64,000 nucleotides of DNA from Erythrophleum ivorense (GCA_026724425.1 JAIUCV010000283.1:682001-746000), one strand, 5' to 3'. Shown: positions 22,457 to 34,331, counted from the stretch's first letter. Program-made: numbers and translations. The notes: generated by a model from the letters alone, not told the origin.

Positions 22457-22992
22457 TAGTTTAATATCTAGGAATTTGACAGAAAACAAAACTGCAAAAC
22501 TATTATGAAACATAATAGATAAAATGGAGTTACTTGAGATGATGTGTTAATTTGTAAGATAGAATGATTAGAATCACATAACGTTACTTATTATGTGTCC
22601 CTGTGTATACTTTTCTTGGGGACAAAGATGTATTGGGTTTTAAATGCTATAACATTTGTGCTAGTCACATGTCCAAGACGAGGGCCCATAAGTTTTTCGC
22701 GTCATTTACATAAATTAAGGTTTGACAACTAGGGTGCAACATCATCTGGGTTCGTTTTTATGTTTCACGCTTCTAATTTGGCTCATAGTTTCGTGCTTCT
22801 GATACAATTAGTATGGTTGATAAAACAAAATTAAGAATTTGAAAACGTTATATTTGTGTTCTTTAGTTGGACCTTACTTGTCTTTGGTTGGTTTACCTAT
22901 CGCTATATATAAGCTATGTGAATCAATTATATGGACATCATATGGATTCATAAGATGGAAAAAGATAGAGCGAAAACATGTGCTCTTACAAA

Positions 22993-24195
22993 TCTTATAT
23001 ATAATTAGGGAGTGTTCTCTCCATCTAGAGTGTCCACATCAGCAATTTTGACACTAAATTATAATTAAAATACTCATTTATTACATATCAATTTATATTA
23101 ATTGTTATTTCTATTTAATTTATAGTCTGAAATTTTAATGAAATACAAAAATTCAATTAAAGAAATAGGAAAAACTAATTGTTAAAATTTTAATGTTAAT
23201 AAGATATTGTATTTTAACCAAATTTTAATTCAATTAAAGAAATAGTAAAAACTATTTGTTAAATTTTAAATGTTAATAAGATATTGTATTTTAACCAATT
23301 TATATATATATCCTATTTAAAATGTTTAATGTATGTGCATTAATTTATTATGACACATAAAATAAAAAAAATTTATGTGACTTACATAATTTAAGAGTTA
23401 AAATATATATAATTTTTGTAGATTTAAAAGTTGAGAATATGTAAAATGAATATAAAGATAAAAGTAAAGAAATAATTATAAATAAATAACGGTAAACTAC
23501 AATTTTTCAAAGAGCAACATCAGCAATTAATACAATTTTTTTAAAATTATAAGGTGTCCACATCAGCAATTTTGACATTAAATTATAATTGAAATACTCA
23601 TTTATTACATATCAATTTATATTAATTGTTATTTCTATTTAATTTATAGTATGAAATTTTAATGAAATACAAAAATTCAATTAAAGAAATAGGAAGAACT
23701 AATTGTTATAATTTTAATGTTAATAAGATATTGTATTTTAACCAAATTTTAATTCAATTAAAGAAATAGTAAAAACTATTTGTTAAATTTTAAATGTTAA
23801 TAAGATATTGTATTTTAACCTATATATATATTTATCCTATTTAAAATGTTTAATGTATGTGCATTAATTTATTATGATACATAAAATTAAAAAAAATTAT
23901 GTGACTTACATCATTTAAGAGTTAAAATATATATAATTTTCGTAGATTTAAAAGTTGAGAATATGTAAAATGAATATAAAGATAAAAGTAAAGAAATAAT
24001 TATAAATAAATAGCGGTAAACTACAATAACATCAAATATAAAAATCAAATTTAAGTACATAGCAGAAAATAAGTGAAGAAAAAGAGTAGTAGAAAATTAA
24101 AAATTTGAAAAAAACAACAAATAGTATTTTATTATCATTATTTATCTATAATCTTATAGTTTCAATCCCGCGCAACGCGCTGGTTCATTTTCTAG
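22993..24195 (+). mobile_element. Non-autonomous Helitron-like element
   Basis: The right end has the hallmarks of a Helitron: a GC hairpin (CCCGCGCAACGCGCTGG at about 24167-24183) followed by 8-12 bases and the terminal CTAG (24192-24195), with a T after it. The left end proposed here is TCTTATATAATT-like sequence at 22993 preceded by A, giving insertion between A and T without target duplication; the phrase TGTCCACATCAGCAAT shortly inside is common near the 5' ends of Arabidopsis Helitrons. No Rep/helicase gene. The interior is almost pure A/T and contains a ~524-bp tandem duplication. Right end confident, left end less so. Confidence 0.65.
23030..24030. repeat. Two direct copies of a ~524-bp A/T-rich unit
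   Basis: GTGTCCACATCAGCAATTTTGACA starts at 23030 and again at 23554, and the two runs stay nearly identical (for example TAATAAGATATTGTATTTTAACC and ATGTGACTTACAT) to the phrase ATAACGGTAAACTACAA / ATAGCGGTAAACTACAA near 23500 and 24024. Divergence is a few percent. Lies inside the Helitron-like element. Confidence 0.85.
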
Positions 24196-24441
24196 TAGTT
24201 AACAATTAGACGAATGAAACAGAGTGGAAACAAAAATTCCAACGATCAGTAAAAGTAAAAACTAAACTGTGAACAATTTTTGTTTAAAAAAAAAAACTTA
24301 TCTACTATGAATAAAACGAATTTGTTTCTTTATCATTCATAATTATTATTATTCTAATTCTTCACGTTTGTACCATTTTGGATCCGTTTTGCTCTGTTGG
24401 ATTTGGATCATTGTTTTAACTAAAATTGTATCATATGACTT

Positions 24442-24776
24442 GGGGCGGACGTACGTTACAACATACGGGGTCACGTGCCCCGTCTAATTCAACATTTCTC
24501 TTTAGTAATTTATGTGAAACTCATCTAAATGCCCCCAATCCAAAGTTAACTATAGTGAAAAAATGTATGTGCCCCAACTAAATAAGCTTCTAGATCCACC
24601 CCGCATAGTCAGGGGGCGGACGTACGTTACAACGTACGGGGTCACGTGCCCCGTCTAATTCAACATTTCTCTTTAGTAATTTATGTGAAACTCATCTAAA
24701 TGGCCCCAATCCAAAGTTAACTATAGTGAAAAAATGTATGTGCCCCAACTAAATAAGCTTCTAGATCCGCCCCTGT
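24442..24776. repeat. Tandem pair of ~171-bp GC-ended repeats
   Basis: Two direct copies, offset 171 bp, each starting GGGGCGGACGTACG (24442 and 24612-24613) and ending CTAGATCC(A/G)CCCC. The ends GGGGCGGA and TCCGCCCC are inverted, so each unit looks like a tiny terminal-inverted-repeat element, or the pair is one element with an internal duplication. Both carry GGGGTCACGTGCCCC, a palindromic G-box (CACGTG). Differences between copies are few. Confidence 0.75.
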
Positions 24777-26716
24777 ATACAGTATAAGTTTGCTTTATGT
24801 ATTATGACCGATTTAAAAAATAAAAGAACTCACCTTGTCGGATCCGAGGTTAAACTTAATTAAAATTAAAAGATAATCTGCGTTTTACATTTTGAGGAAC
24901 AGCCATAAATATTATAATTAAAAAATGTTCCATTTGTACACCTTAAAATACGGTATTCACTTGGTTTAAGAGTAAAACTTGCTTGTATAGATTTGATGTG
25001 ACGAGTTTAGCATCCGACACCACTCGGATTGATTGTAAACGAAGTAAAAGAAACAACCTATTTGTTGTTGTTGTCTTCAACTTAGTAGAAACTGAGTCTT
25101 TGTTGCCAAAGACAAATTCAATAGAGAACAAAGGTATGATTAGCTCAGCAACAGAAACAAATTATTCTACAAACTTAGATGAACAGTTTCATGTACTAAA
25201 TTGCTACCAAATTTTACACATTAAATCAACAAGAGTAATAGAATTTTACTAATTAATTAAAATCATCAAAACCAAAACCAACACAAGAACACTCTGCTGC
25301 TAATAATGCATGCTTCCACTTACCCGTCTAAGATGAGATCAGAAGATTAGCATAATTTCTAACAAATATTAACACTTGTTCGGGTTTGTATATTCTCTAG
25401 TTAACCAATGAAAACCTCTGAGCATGGAGATTCTTCATTTTCGTAAGTTCTTTATTCAAAGATTCCCAAGAAAAAAAAAAATAGGTAAAGCATAGATCTC
25501 TGATGTTATAGGCTACTATGGCCGTGTGAGGACCAGACTTGGGTTTGGATACTTTTTTCCCCTCAATGGGACTGCTCTATATGGATTCCCATTTCCTGGT
25601 GATAAAATGCCATTTACTACTTTTGTGTAAAGTTTGTCCGAATCCCAAATTGTAAAGGGATAATAATATCTCACCACTAGCAAGGCTGAAAAAAATCTGA
25701 AAGTTTGTGTAATGTTACTTCAAACACAACTTAGACTAATCTACAGAAACTTCCATTATAGAGGAACTAGTGATTACTTCATGTTCTAATTCTCCAAGTT
25801 GCAAAAGGAGGCAACCACTTGGAGAAGAATAAGAATACTTCTTGTTTTTTTTTTGCTAGATTGGGGATAAGTATTCCAAATTTCTTCAACAAGAATTTAG
25901 TAACAAAAAAGAAAGGCTTACTCTTTACCTTCCTTTTCGTACAGCCTTGTAAGCTACTCCTGGTAAATCCTCAACAATGATCACTAGGGCTAGTATCTAC
26001 ATCAAAAGATATGAAAATCAAGATTGGAGATATTGGAATAAAACCCTAAAATCTTTACTGATGTAACTATTCATAGTGAGAAAGTAAGAAGCAGAATATA
26101 TATATGCATCTTTCTCAAAACAACCTATTGACCATTTTTGTGTTAACTTATGAACTCATAATTATCAGTTTTACAGCTAAAGAATTTACCAAAACCTGAG
26201 ATCTAAATGTGGGGAAAGTGTTTCTTTTACCATTTTAGTACCTAGGCGAGAGTGTTTATTTGAAGGATAGTGACGATGAGAATACCAGTAGTGCAATGTC
26301 TACTAGGAGAATTTGTTTGCAACTTGCAAACTATTATCTCTGGAATATATTGTGACAAAGGCCTCATTATTATTAAGATTCTTTCTCTTATTTAAAGTTT
26401 CCTTTTCATAAGAAGTTTCGCCTCTACCCTGAAACCAAACCATGTCATCTTAGAAACACAACATCCATAATGTAACAAGAATCAAAATCTAAACGTGGGA
26501 TAGTTTGGATCACAAAAAAAAAGATCTTAATTATAAGGGCTTATATTGGTATATATTTTGAAGACCTCATTAGGGAATATCATCTTACTTTGCAAAGATA
26601 ATACAATATAGTGTGTTTAGGACTAACAAAACAATGGATAGACATTAATATAATCAAGAAAGATCCGAGAAGTAGGGTTCTTAATAGCTTTACAAAAATG
26701 TGTAAACAATTACTTA
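24777..26716. other. Gene-poor stretch
   Basis: A/T-rich. No complete gene is recognised. A possible exon on the minus strand, 25983-25929, reads VIIVEDLPGVAYKAVRKGR with a GTAAAG donor, and a 33-codon minus-strand frame ending at about 25527 reads PYRAVPLRGKKYPNPSLVL; see the findings for doubts. Confidence 0.3.
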
Positions 26717-27323
26717 CAGTAGAACCTCTATAAAGTAATACTCGATAAAGTAATAATCTCTATAAGATAATAAATTTCTCCGGTCCCAACTCGGGCCAGT
26801 GTAAAAATAAGCAATATGCGATAAGATGATAAGATAATAATATTTTTGAAACTCCTATGTAAAAGTATAAACCCAATAATAAGTTAAAGTAATAATTATA
26901 TAAAACTATACATATATGCTAAAGAAAGTTTATTAAACTATAAATTTAAGTTTACCTCTAACTTTTTTTATATGCATATAAAATTGTGAAATATTTTATA
27001 AACACAATAATTATTCGTGCATCAAACTTTATATAAATATATTCAAATAAGTTAATAATAAATGTTTTATTACGATATCTAAAAATCTTAATCATAATTT
27101 CAAGTTTATGCATGTCATATTAACAAATAAGTTTTTTTTTTCTAAATTCTTAATACATTATCATATTCTTAATACATTATTATATGGAGAATAATTTTCG
27201 AATATTATAAATAAGAAAATATGTATCTATAAGTTAACAAATTATAATTTCGATAAAGTAATACCTCTATAAGATAATAAATTTTCAAAGTCCCAACATT
27301 ATTACTTTATAGAGGTTTTACTA
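26717..27323. mobile_element. Emigrant-like MITE (pogo/mariner type)
   Basis: The left end CAGTAGAACCTCTATAAAG at 26717 and the right end, reversed, AGTAAAACCTCTATAAAG at about 27322 form inverted repeats like those of the Arabidopsis Emigrant family (CAGTAAAACCTCTATAAAT). Flanking TA dinucleotides lie at 26715-26716 and 27324-27325. The interior (607 bp total) is A/T-rich and non-coding, with a CGGTCCCAACTCGGGCC stretch near the left end typical of the family. Confidence 0.8.
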
Positions 27324-27352
27324 TATATACTTGGGGTCTTCTAATAACTAAC

Positions 27353-27410
27353 CTGATTCAATAGTGATACGAGTATATGGTCTTCCATCTCTCATAGCAC
27401 CTTGAATCAC
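27353..27410 (-). other. Possible isolated exon (58 nt)
   Basis: Minus strand, after an acceptor TTCCTCTTTCGAAAACACAG, reads VIQGAMRDGRPYTRITIES and ends at a good donor GTTAGT. Only this frame of the three is open. It joins in phase to the possible exon 25983-25929. I do not recognise the product and find no start exon or convincing last exon, so this could be a remnant of a gene or chance. Confidence 0.25.
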
Positions 27411-29096
27411 CTGTGTTTTCGAAAGAGGAAAATATTGGGACTTTAAACCAATGGATCAACGATATTTTGAGTTAAAATCAAACATTAAGTGGATTATTTA
27501 TGAAAAATATATGCTGCAAGAAAGGAAAATCTTCAAATCTTTAAAGAATGGAATATAGCTATAAAACAAAAGGCTCACGTTCTGAGTTAAAATCAAACAA
27601 CAAGTGGACCATTTATGGATGTTGTTTTTTTTGTCAAGTATGTATACTCCTATTGTGCATTATTTGAATTGAACCTTTTTAGGATTGAACCTTTTTAGGT
27701 TGTTCAAGAACACTGAAAACAAGCAACGAAACAGTTTGGTCTACATTAGCATCCTAATATAGTTTCAGGACAATAATCTATTTGCCCATCCCAAGCCTGG
27801 ATTCTTACCAAACAAGGTAATTAGTTAATCGTTTGAAACAAACGTGGTGATAATACGACAACAAACCATTATAATATGTGCATCTTTTAATCATGGGCTC
27901 TGATTAAGAGTGGATAAATATAATTTCACCACCACCAACAACCAAAACAAAGTTGCAGATTAAAGAAAATTATAAAATCACAGCAAGAGTAAGACAGCTT
28001 AAGACAGCTCTAAATTTTTTGGTAACTCCCCTATATTCAATAATGCAGACACCAAAGAACAGAAAACAATTTGAAAATCCACCAAGAAAAGTGAATATTT
28101 AACAAATTAACGACCAAGAATCCACATTAGAAAAACACAGTTGCCTAACTTCCAAGAAGATGGACCCAACAAACCAAGATTAAAAGGTAGGTAAACAATG
28201 TTGACCCTTTTTTTCTTAACAAGAAATTAACAAACATCAAAAATGTATACTGATTGTACGTACGGCTATACAGCTAGATAATTTTATATGGTTTGTTCAG
28301 GACAGAGAATCCCGAGATCATTAAAAGCTCATTGCCCCCACTTTCCTTTAAGAAGAATATATATGGCTTATGGAAACCACATGAAAAAGCTCCACTTTTT
28401 GTTTTGTGGATACAAATTAATCCTCACAATGATTCAAATTATACTCAGTTTTTTTTTTTACAACAAGAAATCTTAAATATTCAATGAAAATCAACTGTTA
28501 ACAGAGACTTCTCCCTAATATGCCTTGTCTTACGGGCAACCCGAGCTTTGTGCTATGACTAAAGACCAGACTGTTTTCTGGAACACACGTCACTAAACTT
28601 CAACGGTAAAGACTTTTCCAAATTATTTATCACCTAAACTGATTCTATTGACTACAAACAAGCTTAATTTATCAACAGGATGACGTCATAACACTAATTG
28701 GGAAAGAAACTTAACATATTAGTTATTATATTTATAGAAAAAAATGTCTCTACCGAGCATCATATGCCAAATGTGGATGGAAAAAAAGTACTTACAAACG
28801 CAATCTTTTGGGTGATTAGTTTAGATCTTTGATACTGATCTCCACAATTTTTCCTCAATAATATTCTATTCGTGCTACTTATATATGCGTTTCTATGGAG
28901 ACAAAGACTTAAAATTCTCTCTGTTTTGGCAAAGATATCTTTAACAACTGGCACTATACCCCACAACACACATCTCTTTATAAAGAGCAAGGAGGACTCT
29001 CCGACATCTGTGCAACATATCATAATTTCCTCAGAATATAGCTTTCTTATAATATCAACTTACTTTGTAATACCATAAACTTTTTTTCTTCCAGAA
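27411..29096. other. Upstream region of the RADIALIS-like gene
   Basis: No coding gene seen. Just before the ATG at 29097 the sequence TTTTTTTCTTCCAG is a good splice acceptor, so the 5' UTR probably contains an intron whose first exon is somewhere upstream; TATA-like CTTTATAAAG at about 28976-28985 is one candidate promoter. Confidence 0.35.
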
Positions 29097-29993
29097 ATGG
29101 CATCAGGCTCAATGTCTTCTTATGGATCTGGCTCATGGACTGTTAAGCAGAACAAAGCCTTTGAGCGTGCTCTAGCAATCTATGACCAAGATACTCCTGA
29201 CCGTTGGTACAATGTTGCTAGAGCCGTTGGTGGGACAACACCAGAAGAAGCTAAGAGACAATATGACCTTCTCGTGCGTGACATCGAGAGCATTGAGAAT
29301 GGACACGTACCGTTCCCTGACTACAAGACTAACGGACGTAACAGCACCAACGGCAGGCTGCGTGATGAGGAGAAAAGGTACGTTTTGCAATCTAATAAGA
29401 CAGATTTTATACTAATTACGACTAATCAGCTTTGTTTTATATCCATAATAGGCCTAATAGTCCACTTTTTAAGATACTTCTATAGTCATGACAATATATT
29501 CCTATGCCATGACAATATATAGACCAAATCAAACATAAGAAAGGGCATGTCTGTTTCAGGATAAAGCTTTGTTTACTTTACAAAGATTCTCTTGACTTTC
29601 TCATATTTAGCAATGGGAGTCTCTAAATCTGCCAAGTGTTTTCTTCTCTGTGTTCCTTAGGTTTTGTTAACCCAAACTAAAAGCACCCACACAAAAAATG
29701 CTTAGAATCATTCCTTCCTACTTTCTTCTCAGATTGGTATCTAATTTTAGCTGATTCGCACATCTTGCCAAGAAACTTCCAGAAACAAGATTAAACCCAC
29801 ACCCATCAAGAAACTAGAAACTATATTTAAAAACCAGAGCGTAATTTCTACAATTTTAATGATTTTACTTATATTGTTTGACATGCAAATTAACAAAAAC
29901 CAACAAGATCTAGAAGATAAAATATCTTAATTTTTTTTTCTCTTAACTCCCTCGTTTACTTTTTGCAGGATGAGAAGCATGAAGCTGCAGTGA
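29097..29993 (+). CDS. MEE3: RADIALIS-like SANT/MYB protein (MEE3/RL2-like)
   Basis: Two exons, 29097-29377 and 29969-29993, 306 nt, 101 residues. The last exon supplies only eight codons ending MRSMKLQ. One MYB/SANT domain (about residues 12-65) begins GSWTVKQNKAFERALAIYDQDTPDRW and continues NVARAVGGTTPEEAKRQYDLLVRDI; the tryptophans W14 and W37 and the RADIALIS phrase IENGHVPFPDY are present. RADIALIS-like proteins are small nuclear factors that compete with DRIF proteins for other MYBs rather than activating genes alone; the A. thaliana relative at this position is MEE3/RL2/RSM1 (At2g21650), tied to early development and hormone signalling. Intron and size match. A probable 5' UTR intron ends two bases before the ATG. 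Confidence 0.93.
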
Positions 29994-31323
29994 AGAACAA
30001 GCAACAAAACCTAACTACGTATGATCGTCAAAAAATAAAAGAGATCACGCAGAGCAGTTTCTTCTCAGTGTTTCAAAAAAGTCTGACGAATTAATGTTTG
30101 TATTGCTATTTCCCATGTTTTCCCCGAAGCTTAGAAGCAGCTACTATCGAGGCAAAAAAAAAAAGAGCGCAGTCCTCGGATTAGTTAACCAATCTGTATT
30201 TTAGGGTTCTTCATATAATGGAAAAATCCAATTGTCTAAAATTAATTAAAATGTTTGATCATATACTTAACTGGTTATTATGCAAGAACGAATAATTCCA
30301 AGGATTAAGGTCACGGATCAGAAGAAAAAATAAAATCCTCGAAACCAACCAATCTGTGTATCTATGGTTCTTCGTGATGGAAAAATCCAAAGTCATAGCC
30401 AATTAAAATGTTACGGAGAATCCAATAATGGAAAGGATGTCGGAATCGGACAAGAAGTAACTCTCGAAATTTACGAACCAAACCAACCAATCTCTTTTTA
30501 GGGTTCTTCGAACTCGACATTCGTATTTATTAATTCAATTAAATGTTGTTGTTGATAATTGGTGATGACTTTTGGGTCACGAGACGAGAAAACCTACCTC
30601 GAAAAATCTGCAATTCTGATCGGGACCTTCGAATCAAGCAAAATCGAGAGAGTTTTTTTTTGGTTTTTGAAAACTTCAAATCTGATGCTTGGAATTAGAA
30701 TAAGTACGTCACGTGCAAAATTATACACGCATATATACGGCACCGTACGTATACGAATCTATATCCACATACAATAATATGGATGACTGCGTCTCTCTAT
30801 TATTGTATCATTTTGTATGCATGTTTGTAGAATACAGAGTTTTTTTTTCTTCTTTTTAGTACATAGGAGTCTAGGAGACAAACATAAACATCTATAATCT
30901 GATTTTTATATAAAGAAACAAACTTGCAACTTTTTATTTTATTTTTGGGTTATAGTTTTAAGTCTTTTAGAACCAGATTTTGAAAATACTAGCGGTAGAT
31001 CCATAAGTAAATCTTTTCTCCACAAGCAATCATTCCTTTGTTCCAAAATATAAAATGTTTTAAATAAAAATGCGTTTACAATATTAAATGAAATTTGTTT
31101 AAGATGATTATAGATGATAAAGACTTAAATATTAAATGAAATTTTGTGTAAGATGCATCATGGTTCAGAAACAAGTTCATAAGATGAAAGAACACTTGAA
31201 GAGTATTTTTTGGCACATGATAGAAACTTGTTCAGCGAAGGAACTTATTGTAAAGCTAAACAAGAAAACTAAAAGAAAAACACTTCATCATATCTTGAAA
31301 GCTAACAAGATGACAACTTTAAC
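29994..31323. other. Spacer with degenerate ~150-bp repeats
   Basis: No gene. Three diverged copies of one motif are seen at about 30180, 30335 and 30470: AACCAATCTGT or AACCAATCTCT, followed by TTAGGGTTCTTC or TATGGTTCTTC, then ATGGAAAAATCCAA in the first two. They may be an old local tandem repeat. The rest is A/T-rich. Confidence 0.5.
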
Positions 31324-31849
31324 TTAAGTTGAATCTGCTGTTCGATTCACTTCATTAACCTCAACGTTCTTCACAGCTGAAACCGCCTTCAACACCTCCT
31401 CGAATATCTAGAGAAATAAAAAGATAAGTTAAGAGACACATAAACACTAAATAAACCAATAGCATTAGACAGTTAACCATGCCAAGTTATTGCATCAAAA
31501 TAAGCATATTTTAATATGTATCAAAAAACATAACGTACGGGTGGGTTTCTAATGCAACAAGAGTAGTTTTGCAACTGATAATTAAGAGTACAAGAAAGAT
31601 ATGCCAATATATCAAGGAGAGTTGCATAGTTCCAGATGAGTTTATATAGGGAGAGTTGAGGAAAGAAACCTTGTCCATGGTGTACTTGAAACAAGTCTTG
31701 TGTTCATCCATTGAGGCATTGACGAATTAGAACTGACCCTTGAGGTTTTCAAGGAAAGTGGCATTATCATCCTTCACATACTTGCTACAAGATGTAGTGG
31801 AAACTGCAGCTTCTGCCTGGTTTTCGGTTTGAATCTTCTGTGTATCCAT
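31324..31849 (-). pseudogene. Broken tandem copy of the UPOX gene
   Basis: Same two-exon structure as the intact copy at 33.1-33.5 kb: exon 1 31849-31670, exon 2 31407-31324, with the intron at the same codon. Exon 1 starts MDTQKIQTENQAEAA and keeps SCSKYVKDDNATF, but where the intact gene reads FDAFVN this one has lost a codon and carries an in-frame TAA at 31727-31729, cutting the product to 40 residues. Exon 2 is still open and is longer than in the intact copy (KAVSAVKNVEVNEV). Either a dead duplicate or a gene for a 40-residue peptide; the first is more likely. Confidence 0.8.
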
Positions 31850-33095
31850 TATATGTTCCTAAAACAGTCAGAAACAAATCTCTTAAATATGAATGATCCC
31901 AAATAAGCTCTTAACACACACAAAACCCCTCAAGAACAAAGACCCATATACTTTATTTCTACTAAAATCTCACAAACATCACTCACTTGTACAAATTACC
32001 CTACCATCTAAACCAAGACCATTCGAATTTTCAATAACAAAAAATAAATCTGATTTAGAGTTGGATTAATATCCGGAAAAATAAAAGCAATATTAATTCA
32101 ATATAAGCGAAAGCAAATCTCAAGTTATACGCAATTACACAACGATTACTATAGTTCCTAACAGAGAACAATCTTAATTCATCAACTGACGCAAATCCGA
32201 TTCCAAATAACACTCAAATTTTGCTACGATGAGATTCATTTAATTCGTAAGAGAAAAAAGGGATAATGTGAAGAAACAAAAAGAATGTGCAGGAATAGAA
32301 AATATTAGGAAATATAATCAAGTTAAAATAACAATAACTAGGTTTCTTTGGAGAAAAAAAAAATAGTTTGAAGAAATTTTTGAAAAGAAATTAAGCTTAA
32401 CCTTATAATATGTAAGGTCACGAGAGGAAACAATTATTTTTTTAATTTTTTTTTTGTCTTCTGAAATATTATTTTGTAATACAAATTATGAGAACAATTA
32501 CAAAGACAATTTTACAACCCACAAATCTTTCCACAGTGTATCGTTCTGTTTTTTTTTTTTTTTTTTTGCATGAATAATTTAATTTAAATACTTTATGTTA
32601 AATTTTGATAATAAATTAAGAAATCTTTCATTTTTTTTGGTATGAAAGTTCTATTTTCTTGTTTATAGCTTCCACTCTTCATCGGTATACGGAACTTTAG
32701 AATTCTAAAACAGAGAGTTTTTATTGCAAACTTGTGCCTTTCATTTTTTAATCACAAATTTTCAACATTTGTGAATAACATGTTACACGAGTAGTAGCGG
32801 TGACGAAATGTGTAGGTACTGTCAAAGTCATCAGTAATTCATGCCATGGCCTAGAAGCAAGTTGTATATGTATGATTAAACAAGGTAAATTAAGAAAACA
32901 AAACAAAAGAAAACGCGGGTTCAATGATTATATTAACACCCAAACACTTGAAGAGAATTTTTGCACATGATGGAAAGTGGAAACAAAAGGAACTTTTAAA
33001 CTTCTAAGTTAAACAAGAAAACAAAATAAAAGAAGAACACTTGTTTTTTTTTTTTTTTTTTATTATCTAAAAGCCCATCACACGTTTGAGAACTT
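31850..33095. other. Spacer between UPOX copies
   Basis: A/T-rich with several long T runs (about 32551-32567 and 33044-33061). The region after 32930 (CACTTGAAGAGAATTTTTGCACATGATGGAAA) repeats the region before the broken copy (31190-31225), so the duplicated unit includes the 3' flank of the gene. No other gene. Confidence 0.5.
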
Positions 33096-33458
33096 TTAAG
33101 TTGAATCTGCCTTCTTCTCTTCAACCGCCTTGGACATCCCCCCGAATATCTAAGAGATTGACCAAAGATACACCAAGTTAAGAGACACGATTAGTAACAC
33201 TAAATAAACCCATAGCATATTAGACAGATAATCATGCGTTACTAATGATGGAGAGAGAGGATTGAGGAAAGAAACCTTGTCCATGGTGTTTTTGAAACAA
33301 GTCTTGTGCTCATCCATTGGGGTATTGACGAAAGCATCAAAGCGACCCTTTAGGTTTGTAAAGAAAGTGGCATTATCATCCTTCACATACTTCTTGCATG
33401 ATGTTGAAGAAACTGCAGCTTCTGCCTGATTCTCGGTTTCAATCTTCTGTGTATCCAT
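33096..33458 (-). CDS. UPOX: UPOX: small mitochondrial oxidative-stress-induced protein
   Basis: Two exons, 33458-33276 and 33149-33096, 237 nt, 78 residues. Starts MDTQKIETENQAEAA and contains SCKKYVKDDNATFF and DEHKTCFKNTMDK, then IFGGMSKAVEEKK from exon 2. Two cysteines, strongly charged, no signal peptide or membrane segment. It resembles A. thaliana UPOX (At2g21640), a plant-specific mitochondrial protein of unknown biochemical role and a standard marker of oxidative stress and mitochondrial retrograde signalling. An upstream MDM-type motif fits that regulation (separate entry). A broken tandem copy lies 1.3 kb away on the same strand. Confidence 0.88.
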
Positions 33459-33993
33459 TTGTTCCTGCTGTTACAAATTACAGAATGATCAAATTAATTG
33501 AGCTCTTTTAACACAAGGAAACACAATTCTCATAGATCAAACTAACCACAAAGCCTAATGAACAAAGAGCCATATATACTTTCTGTTAACCCTAAATAAC
33601 TCTCACAAAACATCGCTTATACAATTCATAGTCCAAAATATCATTTATACAAACAACCACCAAAAACCAAACACATGTAATAGCGTTCGTTCGATCAAAC
33701 TCCAATACATCCGGAAAAAAAGAAGCGAAAGCAAATCCAAAGATAAACGCCGATTACTATAAGCATGATGATGATATTGATACCCACCATATTCTTAACA
33801 GAGTATAATCGCAAATCTTAACACAACTCGCCTCACAAGTAAATTCATCAACAGAAAATTAATGAAACTAAGAATTTACCTTAATCGTTGTTTCTCTTTC
33901 GCTTCTTCTCCTACTTGTTTCTATCTTTTTTTTTTTTTCTCTCTGAAACCTCTGTTTTTCTATTTCCTTTTTCTCCAAGCTGATAGCCAATGA

Positions 33994-34062
33994 ATATATA
34001 TATATATATATATAGCTGCATTACGGGTGGAACACGCAAAATAAAAGATCTTGGCGACCAAG
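33994..34062 (-). promoter_or_regulatory. UPOX promoter: AT-repeat TATA region and MDM motif
   Basis: A (TA)n run at 33994-34014 is the likely TATA region for the minus-strand UPOX gene. Some 35 bp farther upstream, 34050-34062 reads CTTGGCGACCAAG, which matches the mitochondrial dysfunction motif CTTGNNNNNCA(A/C)G bound by ANAC013/ANAC017, and is symmetrical, so it matches on both strands. UPOX is known in A. thaliana as a target of this pathway. Confidence 0.6.
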
Positions 34063-34331
34063 GCATTAAACGCTGCGTTTTTAGTTCAAATAAAGTGTTG
34101 AGCCCAAAACCCTTCCGAACAAAACGGAATTTTCACTAGACCGTCTTAACGTAGACGTTTCTTCCAATTCGACCCCTTAACTTTTGAAAGTGAAAAAGCT
34201 AGCCCATGTATCGAAATGTATATTTGTTTATAAATCCAGTTTTTACCCCTTAACTTTCATGAATCTTCATTTTCTGTTTATACAAATGTCATTTTTTCTC
34301 TAAAAAACAATCTGTACGGAAAAGGGGTTTT

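Noticed and set aside
33994..34014. AT run as an origin or special structure
   Set aside because: Short dinucleotide tract at a promoter position; best read as a TATA region/microsatellite.
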